A DNA stretch of 64,000 nt from Cryptomeria japonica (Eukaryota; Streptophyta; Pinopsida; Cupressales; Cupressaceae): positions 673,639,823 through 673,703,822 of the forward strand of contig NC_081412.1 of assembly GCF_030272615.1 (NCBI RefSeq). The letters are read 5' to 3'. Shown here one piece after another: positions 46,840 to 59,992 of the stretch. Both the position numbers and the translations under genes were made by a program. Below the pieces are notes generated by a model that was not told the origin of the DNA, searched no databases, and saw only the letters and a list, made by a program, of their open reading frames with translations. Each line of letters opens with the position of its first letter. Position 1 is the stretch's first letter.

Positions 46840-48070
46840 GTATGATTTCTCTGGTAGGCCTTCGTAGGTCCAGACCCCATCTACTAGGTTACCCTAGCAA
46901 CCTTTCCCGAACCTTCAGCCCATCCAAGTCTCATGTGGACCCAACACATCCTTTTGTGAAGACAAAGTTGTTGGTTTGGCATTTTAGGGCTTCTCACAAT
47001 GAAAACAATCTCTATTAAACAAAACCAAAGAGATAAACAAGAGTCCAACCTTATTCAACAATCTTGGGAATGATTTGATGAAGAGCCCAACCTGAAAGAT
47101 CAAGAAAATCCTTCTCCCCCAAATGCCCAAAATTTCCATTCCAAAATAACTCTCCCCGAAAATATTTTCACAACCTTGGTTAAAAGGGAAATTGTTTGAC
47201 CAAAAATCATTTTTTTGGATTGAAACTATTTTCCTCCAAATAAAAATGAAAAATCATTTTTCCCAAACAATTCAAATATGCAAAACTTAATTTTCTTTAA
47301 AAACTGATTTTGTTAATTTAATTAAAACTAACATTTCTATTTCAAAATACCAAGGAGGCTAAAATATTTCTATTTCAAATACTATTTAATTTTTCCTTTC
47401 AAAATGCATATACTTAATTAATTCATCATTTTAAGAATAACCATTTAATCGAACTTGCTACAAACATGAATTGAGCAATTCTAATTAATGATTAATCACA
47501 CAAACGGGTCCTATTTAATTTAGTCCCTTAATTTACTAATGTGTAAAAGAACACATTTAATCAAATTAAATACCTAGGATTAAATACTCAATTTTACCAC
47601 ACGCAACCCAAGAAAGCTAACCAGATACATGACCCACATACCCAACCAAAGAGGAAACTAATGGATGACTGACAACACTCACTTGAGCATGACCAGGGTA
47701 AAACGAGGGTCTTATGACTACCTAATCCAATTCCTTAGGACCAATAAGGTACACTCAAACCTGCGAATCTAGGTGGAGACGAACCTTGTACCTATGCGAT
47801 ACAGTACCTACAATCTCCTGCAACCATGAGCCACAAATGCATTCATATATATTTAATGAAAGTGTTAGCCTGAGATTAATAACACGAATCAGGAGAACAA
47901 ATAAACTTACATAAGAATCGACGTGAAAACAAATTTACAGGTATGCACAATAATCATAATATTTGGTTGTAACATTACAACATAGTAAATCAACCATCCA
48001 AGAGGCCACTTAAAAGTCAACCAAGGTCAAACAGGGTTTATAAAAATTTGATTAGGGCAGGGGTACTACA

Positions 48071-51000
48071 TCCCCCCCCTAGGTTCCCGACTTACTCCTG
48101 GAAGTCGTAAGGCTAGACGGAAAACATGCAGTACACATTAGCCGTGTAACTCATTTAAACAATATCAAACTACACATATGAATCTTTTCACAAATACTTG
48201 AAACATTATTGCTAAATCCTCTACGAATGCCATTATCCATTGGTAAGATACATCTAAATCCATACATTTCTTATAACATTCTAGGAACTGTCTATAATCA
48301 TTGCAAAGAAACAAGAATTTTCTTCCTTTCATCACACTAAATTAAAGCATTAAAAGAGGTAAACAAAAATTACCATACTCATATACCAAATACGACAAGA
48401 AAACATGCCATCATGATCAATTTCTTTTACCAATCCATCCTCTTTGTAAGATTTTATCGCATAGAACTAGCTTCAAATTTCAAATTCTACCACCAAGTTA
48501 ACTTTCATGAAATAAGAGCAACATAAAGAACACAATTATCTACACTTGCCAGGCATATAAAAACATTTCCAATGACTATGTCCCATAACAGAGTGACAAG
48601 ATAACACATAATAAACATCCACATAATTGGAATGTACAACTCAAAAGGCCACATGTGAGCATGTCTAATGCTTGGTCATAGATAATATGCATGATCAACA
48701 TCTTTATGCCTGATCTCAGAATAAATAACATGATCATAAATATCCAACATCTCACTCAAGGGCTTGATGGTGCTAGGGCACACCATAGCAGTGCTTACTT
48801 CCATACAAGACCCTTGTGACCATCCCTTGTTGAGTAAGCTAGTTAACCTCCAAGAGATATTCACCACACATAGGTAGGTAGTGGATCCTAGCTGCATCAC
48901 AGCTTCACATACCCCCACCCTCAAGGTTCTCTACGTCTATTTCCTCATATACACTCACCCAAAACTATCTCATACATCCTTGGAGAGGAATTCAATTTTC
49001 AACACAAGACCAGCATACGAAAACAATAAGGATAAACCAGTTTAGCCACCAACAAATGAAGAAAGATAGTAAATCATCAATTCCAACAGTAGAGCAAGAA
49101 AAATCTGGAATTGCAACACCAAATCAAGTAAGAAAAAGATCACAAGATCGTGGTTAAACCCTTAAAGTCAAAATATAATAAATTTTTGGTCCACAAAGAA
49201 ATAAATAAAAATATCATAATTGCATGTAACATCACTACGTGACTAGCATCTAGCCACCAATGAGGAAGGAGGGAATAGTCATCTATCTATTGTAGTAGCT
49301 CATCATGTGGTGTAGCCTAGTCACACATCCACACGACATGGAAGTGTGCACCTCAACATCACCCCGCATCACATCATCACGCGACATGGCAATACTCCAA
49401 GCGGAGATGACACACAATGGATGTATCCCGCATGGTAGTGTACCTCACAGAAAAAGGCACGCGTAGTTCACATCCCGCATAGTGACATACATCTCAGGAT
49501 ACTCATCATAAGCTAGTGGTACACATGGCTAAGGTTCACCCACATGTCTATCAACGCCTACTAACTAGCAGCTCGTGTGGAAAAACATACCTTTCATGAA
49601 GACAAGGAAAAAGATCCTCCAAGATACACCATCACTATGCTCAAGAACTGCCATCAAAATGCTCAAATAAAAGAGAGGAATAGACTGGCAAATATAAACC
49701 TTATAAGTTGGTTCATGAAAAAGGGAAAGTATTGAGTACACCTTTAATATAGATTCATAACATAACTATATTTTTCCTCAAAATAGAGAAGCTAAAGTCA
49801 CTTTGCACTGATATTACTCATATGCCGAAAATACTATTCAAGGAATGGTGACTCCCAATACTACCCCTTTACATACTGAGGTACCAACAACCCGCAGTTT
49901 GGTACTTAGTAGGGTAACAAATAAGAAGCATCACATAAATAATATGGCTTCCCATACTCATACGTAAACATATCCTCCATGGTTGATTACTTCACCATCC
50001 CATGGGCACATATAGAAAGCATTGGTTTCTCACAATACACAACGAAAGCACCCATATTGGTTTATTTACATTTACGAGGAGTACTTTTCAGTACTTTATC
50101 ATCTACTCAAGGAAGGTTTTAATTATGCTTCCCAAATGAATAACTGAATAGAATTAATTCTAGATACAAGTACTAGAATTCTATACAATCCAAAATTATG
50201 TAAGGAAGTAATGTCATTCCTATATCTTTCACTAATTCCACTCAGCATTCATAATCACATTACTAAACATGCAAATTTTCTTTCCAAAGCGTAAGACTTC
50301 CATCTTTCAATAAGAATCCAAAATGCAAAAATATAATTTCATATGCTTTATATACATTCTATTTAAATCGATGCATTCTTTAATAGAATTTCTAAAAATC
50401 TTTAAAAAAAAATCTAGGTAGGGAGAAGGGAAAGAGAGTTTGATAGTCAACCCATTTCATACTTAAGCACAAAATTAACAAGATCACAAAACATGCTAAA
50501 ATTTCTCACTATAAGCCTATCATCTTAATTGAACGGTTTCACATCAATACCATTTAGAAGAATGCCAATTGGCCCAAACATGACATTTCCAAAAATTATG
50601 GTTGCAATAGAATGTCCTAGTTTTTCAAATCAAGGCAGACAATCTTTTCCTTCATGCAAGACCTCTTGCGAACACTCACTACTCTTAATTAACACAAAAT
50701 ATATCATAATCTACAACTTTTCATCGAAAAATCAAAGTACAATAAGAAGGTAAATGAGGAGCTATCAACTAAATAATACATATTTATGCATGCACATCAA
50801 ACAAGCTTTTCATTTGCACTTTCTACTGGTACTTAGTCAATTATATATATCCAAAAGCAAGTTCAATGTAGCATTGTTCAAATAGGTCCTTAATTGAGTC
50901 AGTATTATGAAACACATAAAAAAATCTTTCATGGAACACATCAACACACTCTTAGCCACTATAACATGTTCCCTTTTTAAACATCTTATTACAAACAAGG

Positions 51001-51809
51001 TAGTTTCAGATTTCTGCTATTCGCACATTATTGCACATTACCTAAGATAGAAATTCATTATGTTACTCCTACAACACACATGGTGAATTCCTTATGAAAA
51101 CATACAATTTTCCTCCCAATAACCATTAAGATCTTTTAAAACCATAGCCCTCTTATTATTTAAATACACAGAAGAATCATTAGTCTCACACAAGGGTTAA
51201 AGAAGTCACAACGTTTCTCTTGCAATTAGAAAATTTACATAAGTGATAAATACACATATAACAAACATTTTAATTTCTAGAGAGAAAGAGGAGGAAGGAT
51301 GATAAACATTCAATTCCCTACATGATAAGAACTAAATATCTACCATACAAGTCCTTCAAGTTTGCAACACTAAGATAGATCATAATCTTAATACAAACAC
51401 ATTTCATACTTCCATATTCAAGACAAGCACTGACCAACCCAATGGGTTAGTCAAAAGAGTACAAAAATCAATAAGGGAGGTGCATATGACTCTCTCTCTG
51501 AATAAGAGTAATCGTAGACCAAGATATCTAATAAGCAAATAAAGCACATATATTCACTCAAAAGCACCAACATCAAGAAGGTGAAAGAAAGGTGCAAACA
51601 TACATGTTACACACAATTAAGGTTTGCTCAAAAGAATACACAAAAAGAATAGAGTAGGAGTCTTTAAGATCTTCAAGATCCTATGCCTCAATCACACACA
51701 TACAATAGGAGGACAAGCATACAACATAAGGTCTACAAACCTCATACCAACTAAGGGCAAAAGTGATACCAGAGATTGTATTGTTTGCAACATTGGCTCT
51801 GATACCAAA
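48071..51809 (-). other. LARD-like non-coding interior
   Basis: 3.74 kb without a credible gene on either strand; open frames are at most about 85 codons and unlike any element protein. It begins (3' side) with the polypurine tract at 48071-48081 and ends with the initiator-Met primer site at 51793-51809 (reverse complement TTTGGTATCAGAGCC). The 49290-49580 portion has repeated CATCAC/CGCATAGTG-type words. Confidence 0.75.
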
Positions 51810-54800
51810 TGTAATGCCCTGCCAAGAAACCTCGAAGGGATAAAGCTAAAACACAAGAATAGAGTGCATATATTTTTTTTTTAAAGTTAAAACAGAATCA
51901 AAGATACATTGAGTTAACATTAAGTTCATATTACACAATGGAAGACTTCACTAACACCTACAGAGTTTCCCAACGTGATTACTTGATTCAACAATTAACT
52001 CAACTCATGCTACTTAATCCAATTAAGTTGATTAACTTAATGACATGATAATACTTTAAATAGGGATAAATTCCTTCGATAAGTTAAGATTATAAATAAC
52101 ATGGGAAGTTCATCCATTACAATTTAACCATACATTTCGTTCAAACTTACAATAAAACATACGTCCTGCATCTAATTTCCTTACATACTTTAATTGCATT
52201 AAAAACTAAAGAATACTTTCCATTATACCAACCTACATTCTTCATGATCCAAATAACTGCATTTAATAAGATAACTACATACATGCATTTAAGATTAAAA
52301 TCATCTAATCCACATTATACATTTTAACCATAATGACATCCATACATGCTAAATAAAAAGGAAACAAAAGGATACAAACACCACATAACACCAAATTGAT
52401 ATCGGAGTTCACACCTAGTGGGCTACATCTCTAGGTCTGCTCAACTGCAAGACCCCTTTTATAAATAATAGGGTGAAGAATACAAAAGGTTCACATCATT
52501 TACATCTTTCCATAAAGGAATACATAAACCAATAATACATACGACCACATAGGTCCAATAGATACATGAATGATCCCCAAAAAAAAGAAAAGGGATCCAT
52601 TTGAAACATGATAAGAAGAAATCTTAAAAGAACAACTAGAGCACCCACGAAACTAAATCCTCACAACCCATGGTCTAACATGAATATCAAATACTCACAA
52701 GGGCATAAACAATGAGATATAACTCCACAATAGTGCTCCTAGCAAAGACAACATAAACTACACACTAGTGAACATAAGGGACAAGTGTCATCACATAACT
52801 TTGTATGGTTACCCTGGCAGGCCTCCATAGGTCCCGACCCCATCTACTTGGTTACCTTGGTAACCTTCCTTGAACCTCCAGCCCATCCAAGTCTCATGTG
52901 GACCCAACACATCCTTTCATGAAGACAAAGTTGCTGGTTTGCCATTTCAGGCCTTCTCACTGCATGTCGAGTCTGTACTAGCCCTCATCCCATGCGAGAG
53001 GCACAATTATCCTACTTAGTGTTTTAATAACTAAACTCTCTAATATGCTATTAGGTTACCTCTTATTTAGACACAATTTTGATGGGTTACCCTGCAACCA
53101 CTTTGGGTATGCTCCCCACTCGAAAGCCACTTTCCCATATGACACTAGACCATAATCAAATGAACTCCTAAACCAAGGAATACACCAGGACAAGCATACG
53201 AAGTTCAATACTGTAGGAATACCCACCTAGCCAAACAAGTCTTCATATGAGGTGCACTAACTGATGGTACTCTTACTAGATACATGACTAGCTATAGTCA
53301 ACCACATAACAACACCCAACACTCACATAAAGGACATGACCAGATATAAAAAATCACATGAAAATAATCAATACTCGAGATCAAGGACATAAGAGGATTC
53401 TAAAATAAACATACGACAATATCCAACAATCACAATCAAGGACTTGCCATTTCTTAATCAAATGCGAATACAAAAAATTGAACATGCATAGATATAAATC
53501 TGAAAATGACAATCTTTTTCCATATTGTTTAAACATTACAATCGATTTAGTTTTCTAATAGATCTAATTTTATTGCGCTTTGTCTACCTTGTCTATGTAC
53601 ATGCCGCTCATGCTTTACTAACTCACTATAATTAATTTTGCATCATAAAATAATATAGATACCTCATCATGAGTTTTTCATTCCAAATCACATTAATATA
53701 ATTAAATAAACATTAATCAACTAAAATATGATATTTATTTTTCAAAATAAAATATCATTTCCATACTTGTTCCAAACAATTTATCTAAACTTATCTTTCC
53801 AAAACTGAGATACACTTTCGAGAATATGGAAATATATATTAAAAAGAAACTTAGATAGATAATCATTTCCCAATGAAATTAAATTGAATCTCAGAAATTC
53901 CCAACTAAAATATTACTGTAATTTCCAAGAATTTAACAAATATTATAATATTTATTTTTCCAATATTTTCCAAATAATATAAATATTATTTCATTTAGCT
54001 AAAATTTACTAAAACATATATTAATTTTACTTCCAAATTTTACCAAAACATAAATCATTTTACTTTTACGAGCTATATTTAAGATATACCAATTTAATAT
54101 CAACTTAAATATATTTTAAATTTAAATTAAAATATATATTGAAATATCTCTTTTTTTATAACCACACTATTGATGTGGACCAAGTTATACGGTGGTCTAA
54201 GATTATACAACTGAAAAAGGAGAAAGGGCCTAGTGGGGGGCTGCTACCAAACGGTAGTAGATTGCTACCATATGGTAATAGGCCGCTACCTTGGGTAGTG
54301 CTACTAACATATGGTAGCAATCCCGCTACCTTGGGTAGCACTACTAACATATGGTATCAGTCCACTACCCTCGGTAGCACTGCTACCATCCCATGTGGTG
54401 GGGTTTTCCCTGCCACGTGGTGGTAAGTTAAATTTTTTTTTTTTTTTTAACTTTTAAAAATAGAACCCCCCCCAAAAAAAAATGAATGCACAGTCTCATA
54501 CTCAGACCAAAATTAAATAAATTTCCAGAATACAATGACTCCTAAAATTTTTAAATTTCTGAATAACCAGTCCCAGATTAGATAAAACTGGGCAAATCTC
54601 TCCATCCAAATACCATATTTGGGTAAATAGAATTGATTTACATAGATTTATCCAACCAATTTGCCAAACATAAACTAATTTCCCAATTAGAAACTTGAAT
54701 CTGAAAAAAAATTCATTTGGAGTTTTAACAAACTTTTATTATGAACAACCAACCCCAATTTTTTTATTTTAAAATCAATTTGAGCAACCAAAATTTGATC

Positions 54801-55981
54801 TGGAGGTTGGGAAATAAAGCAAGGAGGGTTTGAATTTGAGATTTAACTACAACTCTTCCTTATTCCACAAAATATATGAGATTATGAACAAGAACAACTA
54901 GATTTCTTCAGAATGAAAACAATCTCTATTAAACAAAACCAAAGAGATAAACAAGAGTCCAACCTTATTCAACAATCTTGGGAATGATTTGATGAACAGC
55001 CCAACCTGCAAGATCAAGAAAATCCTTCTCCCCCAAACGCCCAAAATTTCCATTCCAAAAATAACTCTCCCCAAAAATATTTTCACAACCTTGGTTAAAA
55101 GGGAAATTGTTTGACCAAAAATCATTTTTTTGGATTGAAACTATTTTCCTCCAAATAAAAATGAAAAGTCATTTTTCCCAAACAATTCAAATATGCAAAA
55201 CTTAATTTTCTTTAAAAATTGATTTTATTAATTTAATTAAAACTAACATTTCTATTTCAAAATGCCAAGGAGGGTAAAATATTTCTATTTTCAAAAAATA
55301 TTTAACGGTTCCTTTCAAAATGCATATACTTAATAAATTTATCATTTAAAAATAACCATTTAATCAAACTTGCTACAAACATGAATTGAGCAATTCTAAA
55401 TATTGATTAATAACACAAAGGGGTCCTATTTAATTTAGTCCCTTAATTTACTAATGCATAAAAGAACACAATTAATCAAATTAAGTACTCAATTTTACCA
55501 CACGCAAAACACGCAACCCAAGAAAGCCAGCCAAATACATGACCCACATACCCAACCAAAGGGGAAACTGACGGACAATTGATGATGCTCACTTGAGCAT
55601 GACTAGGGTAAAATGAGCGTCTTACAACTACATAATCCAATTCCTTAGGACCAATAAGATACACTCAAACCTACGAATCCAGGTGGAGACGAACCTTGTA
55701 CCTCTGCGGTATTGTACCTGCAATCTCCTGCAACCATGAGCCACACATGCATACATATATATTTAATGAAAGTGTTAGCCTGAGTTTAAAAACATGAATC
55801 AGGAGAACAAATAAACTTACATAAGAATCTATGTGAAAACACATTTATAGGTATGCACAATAATCATAATATCGGACTATAACATTACAACATGGTAAAT
55901 CAACCATCCAAGAAGGCCACTTAAAAGTCAACCAAGGTCAAACCGGGTTTATAAAAATTTGATTAGGGTAGAGGTACTACA
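51810..55981 (-). repeat. LARD-like 5' LTR (4172 bp, undeleted copy)
   Basis: TGTAATGCCCTGCC...GAGGTACTACA. 51810-52960 matches 38606-39591 plus 46845-46997. 54912-55981 matches 46998-48070. The middle (52961-54911) exists only here and includes the CTACC/GGTAG palindromic repeats at 54240-54400 and a T-run at 54427-54448. Confidence 0.9.
54240..54420. repeat. short palindromic tandem repeats in the LARD LTR
   Basis: Alternating CTACCATATGGTA and CTACCTTGGGTAG words, each nearly its own reverse complement, repeat six to seven times with about 30-bp spacing. They can fold into a chain of small hairpins in RNA. A CCACGTGGTGG palindrome closes the block at 54413-54423. Confidence 0.8.
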
Positions 55982-55986
55982 ATAAC

Positions 55987-58041
55987 TGTATGGGAAATTT
56001 TTTTCTAACAGTGGTCTTTTGTGTGGCATTTAGCTTTTCGAGTGCTCTTGCAACTCACAAGATTGGTACTCATCCATTATCAATGTATGCTTGATTGAAC
56101 TGTGTTAGTTTTGTAACTTAAGATTTCCCAATGTTATGGTCAATGAATTGAACCCAAATGATATCCATATCAGTAGTTTGTGTATATGCTTTGAATTTCC
56201 CATATGTTCCATTGACAAGGCCATCTTGTATATCATAGTTTCCACCATAGATCTCAACTAATATGTCTTCTTTCAACATTATTTGATTTGGCAAAGTTGT
56301 ACTATGTTTTTGTATGTGGTCGATGTCAGCAAAACTCTAATGCTCATCAATCACATTTATTATAATGAGTTCTCTAGGAAGATCAGATAAAAAAAATTGG
56401 TTGTGCTTATTTACGTCTTCTTTCCTATAAAAAAGGAAAGGAAATGATGGGTTTGAAGGTGGGGAGAAGAAGAATTTCTTATTCAAATATGATATGTCAT
56501 CCTCTGTTTGAGATCCAATACGTATTTTATTCAAGAATGGTGATAAAGATCTCATCTTTATGCTCATTGTTATTTATAAATTGTAACATTTGATATTTTC
56601 TTGCCAAAAGTCATATGGCATTAGCTCAGTATCCATTGCTAAAGTTTGAAACACTGGAGAATCATGTATAGGCTCTGCTTGTTATAGTCACCACAAATAA
56701 TAATATCTAAGCCATTGAGATGTTTAGTAGATATTTACATTATGTCACATAATCTTTTATCTATGCACTGTAGCAGCCTTGTGCCGACAAGGGAAATTTC
56801 ATCTATAAGAATAATTCGTAGTTGTTGATATTGTTTTGCCAATGCGTCTAATCTTTCTGAGCTCAAGGGAGAAAAAGTTGATCTTTTAAATGGCAGTGGA
56901 AGTGTAGAATGTAGAGTTGTACCACCTATATTATAAGCAACTTTCCCTATGAATGCAAGAAACATGCCTTTTCTTTTGTCTGGGTCACTATTAATAGAGT
57001 TATTATATATACGAAGAAGGCCTTGTTATATGGCTTTTGCAGTGAAGGTTTTCCCTATGCCGACACCTCCTGTTAAGAACAAATGTAATGGCTTAAGGTT
57101 TTGCTTTTGTTTTTTCATTAGTATGTCTTTGACTATTGCTTTTTGTTCATTGTTCAACATTCTATGAACATTGTAATATTGTATATTGTCAAGTAACTGT
57201 GGATGAGAAGCTATTTTGAATGGGCTTGTTTTTTTTTTTTGTGGAGACATTATGTCTTCTTGTATCTAAATCTAGTTGAAAATTATATTGTTCATTGTCA
57301 TTTCTTTTGAGCCTTTGCATATTATTTTCATGTTTGTTGCTTTCCTCCTCATCATTGGTATTAATGATAGCATTGTCCATATCACCCACAATTTGTTTAC
57401 ATTCATTGTATATTTTGCTTCATTGACATGTACTATTTTTTCATAGTTGGCAAAAGCATGTTTCGTCATATTGTGAAGACTTTTTTCAATGAGTTTCCAT
57501 CAACCCAGAAAAGAACATACAATAAAAGCTTGTCTCTGTAATAGTTTTCAATATCAATATATTTATTATATATGATAAATCTGATAATTTGTGGTCTAGT
57601 TCGTTGTGTGATCTTTCCTTTTGCTATTGTATATTCTACAACAAATTCTGCTAGACAAATATCGGCCAATGTTTTAGGGCGTTCTATGTAATGACCAATC
57701 AAGGTTTTGCAAGAAATATTTTGTGATTCGTCTGGTTTATTGATTAAAACCTTTGAAGTTTTGAGACCAAATGTGTGGCTATCAACAGCAGAAGTGTCTA
57801 TGAATTTGCATTTGCACAAACTATAGTTCAAAGGAAGGGAAACAACGATATGTGCAGATTGTTGTGCGGACATCTGTTGTAAGTTAAGAAATGAATTGCC
57901 AAGCTTGGTTATCATGTTAATGGCATGAATTTTATGTTGCTTGTGGTCTGCATGTATCTTAGCAAATGTCATCCTCATTGAATTATTAGCTTTGGGTAAG
58001 TGCACAAAGATGGTGGTAAAAAAGGGGCTATAAGTGGACAC
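55987..58041 (-). pseudogene. Helentron linker and PIF1-type helicase, N-terminal half
   Basis: The 5'-to-3' DNA helicase of rolling-circle transposition. The minus frame from 58041 carries the Helitron linker signature (SAQQSAHIVVSLPLN, about 57885-57840; HYIERPKTLADICLAEFVVEY, about 57700-57638). A Walker A motif GGVGIGKTFTAKA follows (57065-57030), then Walker B ILIDEISLV (56810-56786), GDYNK in place of the usual GDFxQ motif, and GGNYDIQDGLVNGTYGKFK (about 56245-56190). The frame reaches RKKFPIQ at 55987, where the LARD-like element interrupts it. About a dozen stops and a few frame changes show long decay. No HUH Rep domain is found upstream. Confidence 0.88.
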
Positions 58042-58045
58042 TTTT

Positions 58046-58865
58046 TTCTGAAATCAAGTGAACTTGAACTTGGAGGCAAAATTTGAAAGTCATACACTCA
58101 AGATATGAATATAATCAAAAAACAAATATTGTATTACTCTAAATCTAGTTTCCAAATTACTAAACTTTTTCAAAATTGGATAAGATTAAGGGGGTCAAAT
58201 CCTTCACGCACGAATTCTGACCCAGATTATTTTTGAAAAACATAACATAGTGTCTAACGTGCACATCAAAAAGTCATAGTTAGATTTACTATTTTGAAAA
58301 ATCCTTTAGCAGAAAGGGAGTTAAGAGTGAGCACTAGAAGATGTGTATTTTTTTGTAATTTTTTGTTGAGTATTTTTATTTTTTATGATTTTTCCAATCG
58401 AGCATATCCTGAAAATTAGGTACATGTTCATGCACGAAGCATAAGTTGCACTAAACAAATCAAAAATACATTTTTTTTAAAAATTGTAAAGAATCAAGTG
58501 CACTACAATAATATATAATTTTTTTAAAATTTGGATAAGTATATCAAAAGTTATTCAAAAAATGGTGCACCTATGTCTATGAGAACTATAGAGACACTCG
58601 TAAAAGAAATTCAATAATAATATGTTATTGTTGTTCAAATTGAAAAAAAAATATATGGTTAGAAAGCTAAGAAGATGGGTGAAAATATGGTAGCAATTTT
58701 AGAAATACCCACTTGATGAAGTGTAAACCTGATGATGACAAAGTTGATAAAATAAAACACATCAAAAATGAGAGAAATGGAGGGAAATCAAACTTCCAAA
58801 CCATAGCTTTGTCATCCAGGTCTATTTCCAAGCCTAAACAGTCAAAAGCACATATGGGGTACTTA
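58046..58865. other. AT-rich unassigned DNA right of the Helentron
   Basis: Similarity to Helentron protein ends abruptly near 58041. The next 0.8 kb has no gene or paired terminal repeat that I can identify. Confidence 0.5.
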
Positions 58866-58894
58866 TAGTGTAAGAAGCACGTACGCGCTATTAT

Positions 58895-58923
58895 ATAATA
58901 TGTGTATATACATATAATATATA

Positions 58924-58956
<33 letters not shown>

Positions 58957-58985
58957 ATAATAATATATAATATATTAAGTATATA
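58895..58985. repeat. AT and TATG microsatellite
   Basis: (TA)n followed by about six GTAT units (58929-58956), then TATAATA words. Confidence 0.9.
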
Positions 58986-59027
58986 TACACATGTAAGTGT
59001 ATTATCTCCCCCTCTCAAACCCCTAAA

Positions 59028-59030
<3 letters not shown>

Positions 59031-59085
<55 letters not shown>

Positions 59086-59280
59086 CCCATCCCTCTCTCC
59101 CTCCCTCCCTCTCTCCCCTTCTTCCTTCCTCCATACCCCATCCATCCCTCTCACCCCTTATCCCTTCCTCCATACCCCATCCCTCTCTCTCTCTCACTCT
59201 CTCCCCTTCTCCCTTCCTCCATACCCCATCCCTCTTTCTCTTCTTCTCTCCCTCCCTCCCTCCATACCCCACTGCAACTG
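59031..59280. repeat. CT microsatellite with CCATACCCCATCC minisatellite
   Basis: A (CT)n run at 59031-59080 is followed by five imperfect copies of a CTTCCTCCATACCCCATCC unit. Frames through it are low-complexity artefacts. Confidence 0.9.
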
Positions 59281-59780
59281 TGTCTGCACTTCTATAGAAA
59301 TAAGTGAATTTATTTCTTGTCTACAACTTTCTCTTTCATTTTTATAATGTATGCTCTCCTAAGAAAATTGACTGATGGATTTGTGTGTGTATATTGAATA
59401 AGAGGAATAGGGTTTGAAATTGAACCACGGGTGTATTACCATGACAAACAAGGAAACCTATAGCAATATTCTTCTCAAATGTGTTTTTAATGAGCAGAGC
59501 ATATGTGGGAAATAGTTTCAACAAAGAAACATGATGAGTCAGAGTACCTGCAATATGTTTTTCAGAAGGAAACAACTAGTAGGAAGAGAAAAAGGGAGAG
59601 TAACACAGATGATGTCCTAGAGAATGATAGTGGTGGGTATGTGAGAGTTCCCTTGTTGCTACACAATGCTTGACCCCTAAAGAAATTAAATTTTGTTGTA
59701 TGCATGGTAGTGGTAGTATATGATGATCATCACTTGTCAAACAGCTTGGAACAGTACATACCCATCAAAGAAATCAAGTG
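59281..59780. other. unassigned single-copy-looking DNA
   Basis: No gene recognised. It separates the CT/CCATACC minisatellite from the tandem duplication. Confidence 0.5.
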
Positions 59781-59992
59781 TGTAATTCCTATAGTCACAA
59801 TCGAGATCAGTCCTATAACCTTGAAAATTTAATAGCATCATATGTTTTAGAACTTAGGAAGTACTCTTAGGGTTAGGTCAAGCTCTTACACTTGCTTTTT
59901 AGCGAAGCCTCATTGTTTGTGCGTTTGGAGTCTCGTTGTATGATGTTCTATTCATAACTTTAAATTAAATATATCATTTTATTAGCCTATCA

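Larger units (their letters stand above)
38606..48070 (-). repeat. LARD-like 3' LTR, split by a nested element and internally deleted
   Basis: Own sequence is 38606-39591 plus 46845-48070 (about 2.2 kb). A gypsy-type element with GTATG target duplication sits between. Relative to the 5' LTR it lacks a segment equal to 52961-54911; the junction is after 46997 (TTCTCAC|AATGAAAAC). Confidence 0.88.
38606..55981 (-). mobile_element. LARD-like non-autonomous LTR retrotransposon
   Basis: LTRs 38606-48070 (interrupted by a nested element) and 51810-55981 share TGTAATGCC...GTACTACA ends. Flanks CTAAC (38601-38605) and ATAAC (55982-55986) are a 5-bp target duplication with one change. The primer site TTTGGTATCAGAGCCAA (minus, 51793-51809) and a polypurine tract AGGGGGGGGGA (minus, 48071-48081) show minus orientation. 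The intact LTR is about 4.2 kb and the interior about 3.7 kb with no coding capacity. This fits large retrotransposon derivatives (LARDs), known from grasses with long LTRs and a conserved non-coding interior. It splits the Helentron helicase gene. Confidence 0.85.
10003..58045 (-). mobile_element. Helentron-like (Helitron2-type) element, broken into pieces by nested insertions
   Basis: Helitron-superfamily elements move by rolling-circle replication with a Rep-helicase protein; the Helentron branch adds a C-terminal endonuclease. On the minus strand the coding order is kept across four later insertions: linker and helicase (58041-55987), helicase C-terminal motifs (38605-38331), endonuclease (20076-19477), then spacer (19476-19319, 12577-12389) and an RPA-like ORF (about 11242-10003). 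The intervening DNA is accounted for by LTR elements at 38606-55981, 20077-38330, 12578-19318 and 11291-12388. The catalytic HUH Rep domain, expected upstream of 58041, is absent, so the element is truncated there. Element termini were not found. Assigning the RPA-like part to the same element is inference. Confidence 0.7.

Noticed and set aside
51793-51809. tRNA gene fragment
   Set aside because: Only the primer-binding complement of initiator-Met tRNA is present, adjoining an LTR; no cloverleaf can be formed. The same holds at 18203, 31187 and 37209.
58046-58880. CACTA-type transposon end (TATAGTGTAAG at 58867)
   Set aside because: No matching inverted end, no 3-bp target duplication and no transposase; the similarity is a few bases.
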